Source: an uncultured Acidobacteriota bacterium (GTDB taxonomy: Bacteria; Acidobacteriota; Vicinamibacteria; Vicinamibacterales; UBA8438). From it: a stretch of DNA of 6,722 bases. Positions 5,941 through 6,722 of this stretch are shown in pieces. The notes below the pieces were generated by a model that worked only from the letters and a program-made list of their open reading frames with translations, ran no database searches and had not been told where the DNA came from. Numbering within the stretch: position 1 is the first letter of the stretch; each line of letters opens with the position of its first letter. The translations under genes and the position numbers were made by a program. The stretch covers positions 1-6,722 of the forward strand of contig CALBET010000514.1 in the NCBI GenBank assembly GCA_937888665.1, written 5' to 3'.

Positions 5941-6722
5941 ATGGCCAAGGCAAAAGGGGCGGCGCCGCGGAGGGGGAAGACCCCGAGAGTGGCTGAGGGG
6001 TACGCGCACCCGGACCAGACGCTGCTGATGCGGCCGGAGGTCGGCACGCAGGCGCAGTTCAAGAAGAAGCAGCCCCCGGCCACGTATCGGTACGACTCGT
6101 CGCTGTCGCCGGCGCTGAACTGGGACGGCGACAACGGAGCGCGTGAGCTGGGTGAATGGCTGCTCGGGATCATCGAACGCGCCGCCGCCTTGCCCTCGCC
6201 TCAGACGCTCCCGCAACGTGCGGAGTTCATCGGACCTGACGGGCGCGTGATGGTTTCGGTGGGGTCACTGCAAGAGGCGGTCGACCAGCTCAAACGGCTG
6301 AGCCGACCATTTCTCGACTGGGCCGGCAAGGCGGAGCGCCTGTCGTTCGACGTGCCGACGCTGCCACTGTTCGTGCATGAGCGCCTCTCCACCCAGGCGA
6401 TCGTGGAAACGCTCACGGCCCACAAGAGCGACAAGCAGACCGGCTTGTGGGAGCTGTTTGGCGACCCGCGGCACTCGATTGCCGACCAGGTGCTGAAGGC
6501 CTACGAGTATCCAGACCAGTGGGTGAACCGGCTGATTCTGGGCGACTCGCTCGTGGTGATGAATTCTCTGCTGCGCTACGAGCGGCTGGGGGGCCAGGTG
6601 CAGATGATCTACATCGACCCCCCCTACGGCGTGAAGTTCGGCAGCAACTTCCAGCCGTTCGTCCGCAAGCGCAATGTAGCGCACAACGATGACGACGACT
6701 TCACCCGCGAGCCGGAGACGGT
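5941..6722 (+). CDS. Type III Mod-like DNA methyltransferase, N-terminal part (3' end outside window)
   Basis: An open frame from ATG to the window edge with no stop, giving 260 residues of a longer protein. Residues 1-18 are basic and low-complexity. About 195 residues with no motif I can name precede the catalytic part; the stretch T-L-P-L-F-V-H-E-R-L-S-T (about 140-151) looks conserved. Then comes N-R-L-I-L-G-D-S-L-V-V-M-N-S-L-L, with G201-D202-S203, followed by M-I-Y-I-D-P-P-Y-G. D226-P-P-Y229 is motif IV of amino-methyltransferases that methylate adenine N6 or cytosine N4. Motif IV comes before any F-x-G-x-G (motif I) in what is visible, which fits the beta class, as in type III Mod subunits. 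The S-adenosylmethionine-binding motif I and the target-recognition region would lie off-window. The family is normally paired with a helicase-type restriction subunit downstream, but none can be seen here; a solitary methylase is also possible. Start choice rests on the promoter spacing and the M-A-K-A-K start. Confidence 0.85.
   Translation, partial: MAKAKGAAPRRGKTPRVAEGYAHPDQTLLMRPEVGTQAQFKKKQPPATYRYDSSLSPALNWDGDNGARELGEWLLGIIERAAALPSPQTLPQRAEFIGPDGRVMVSVGSLQEAVDQLKRLSRPFLDWAGKAERLSFDVPTLPLFVHERLSTQAIVETLTAHKSDKQTGLWELFGDPRHSIADQVLKAYEYPDQWVNRLILGDSLVVMNSLLRYERLGGQVQMIYIDPPYGVKFGSNFQPFVRKRNVAHNDDDDFTREPET

Noticed and set aside
6265..6684. 139-codon minus-strand frame opposite the methyltransferase
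   Set aside because: The plus frame carries GDS and DPPYG motifs and stays open to the window end; the minus frame has no recognisable domain.
1..6722. CRISPR arrays, tRNA/rRNA genes, insertion sequences, phage genes
   Set aside because: No regularly spaced repeats, no cloverleaf-like stretch in the gaps, and no transposase, integrase or terminal inverted repeats were found by reading.

Overview
The window is GC-rich (roughly 60-65 % by eye) bacterial chromosomal DNA, densely coding, with short intergenic gaps. Three things suggest an uncultured Acidobacteriota lineage, perhaps Vicinamibacteria: exported LVIVD beta-propeller proteins beside an exported metallo-beta-lactamase-fold enzyme, a Tat-exported enolase-superfamily enzyme, and a partial 'WMGDSRGRWEGDTLVVDTTNF'-type protein. 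This placement is inference from remembered protein styles, not a database result.

Left half (1-2942, plus strand): a tight gene string. It starts with the C-terminal part of an unclassified protein cut by the window edge, followed after 9 nt by a secreted LVIVD-repeat beta-propeller protein. Overlapping the end of that gene is a short frame that keeps only the second half of a cupin barrel, most likely a remnant. Its stop overlaps the start of an exported MBL-fold metallo-hydrolase with a complete set of metal ligands. Spacings of 9, -11 and -1 nt suggest one transcript and at least two exported products.

Middle (2943-5717): a minus-strand gene converges on the MBL gene. It encodes a Tat-signal enolase-superfamily protein of the mandelate racemase/galactonate dehydratase type with all expected catalytic positions present. 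A strong Shine-Dalgarno shows that its real start is the second in-frame ATG. Across a 183-bp divergent spacer, a plus-strand gene encodes a CitMHS-type citrate/divalent-metal:proton symporter. Acid-sugar dehydration and organic-acid uptake could form one carboxylate-use locus.

Right end (5718-6722): a 223-bp non-coding gap ends in an extended -10 box (TGCTAGAAT) placed so close to the next ATG that the message may be leaderless. The gene that follows runs off the window and has no stop. It is the N-terminal 260 residues of a DNA methyltransferase of the type III Mod-like (beta-class) sort, with about 195 residues before the GDS and DPPYG motifs. This is the only sign of an accessory or defence system, and its partner genes, if any, lie beyond the right edge. 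I found no tRNA, rRNA, CRISPR array, transposase or insertion sequence.
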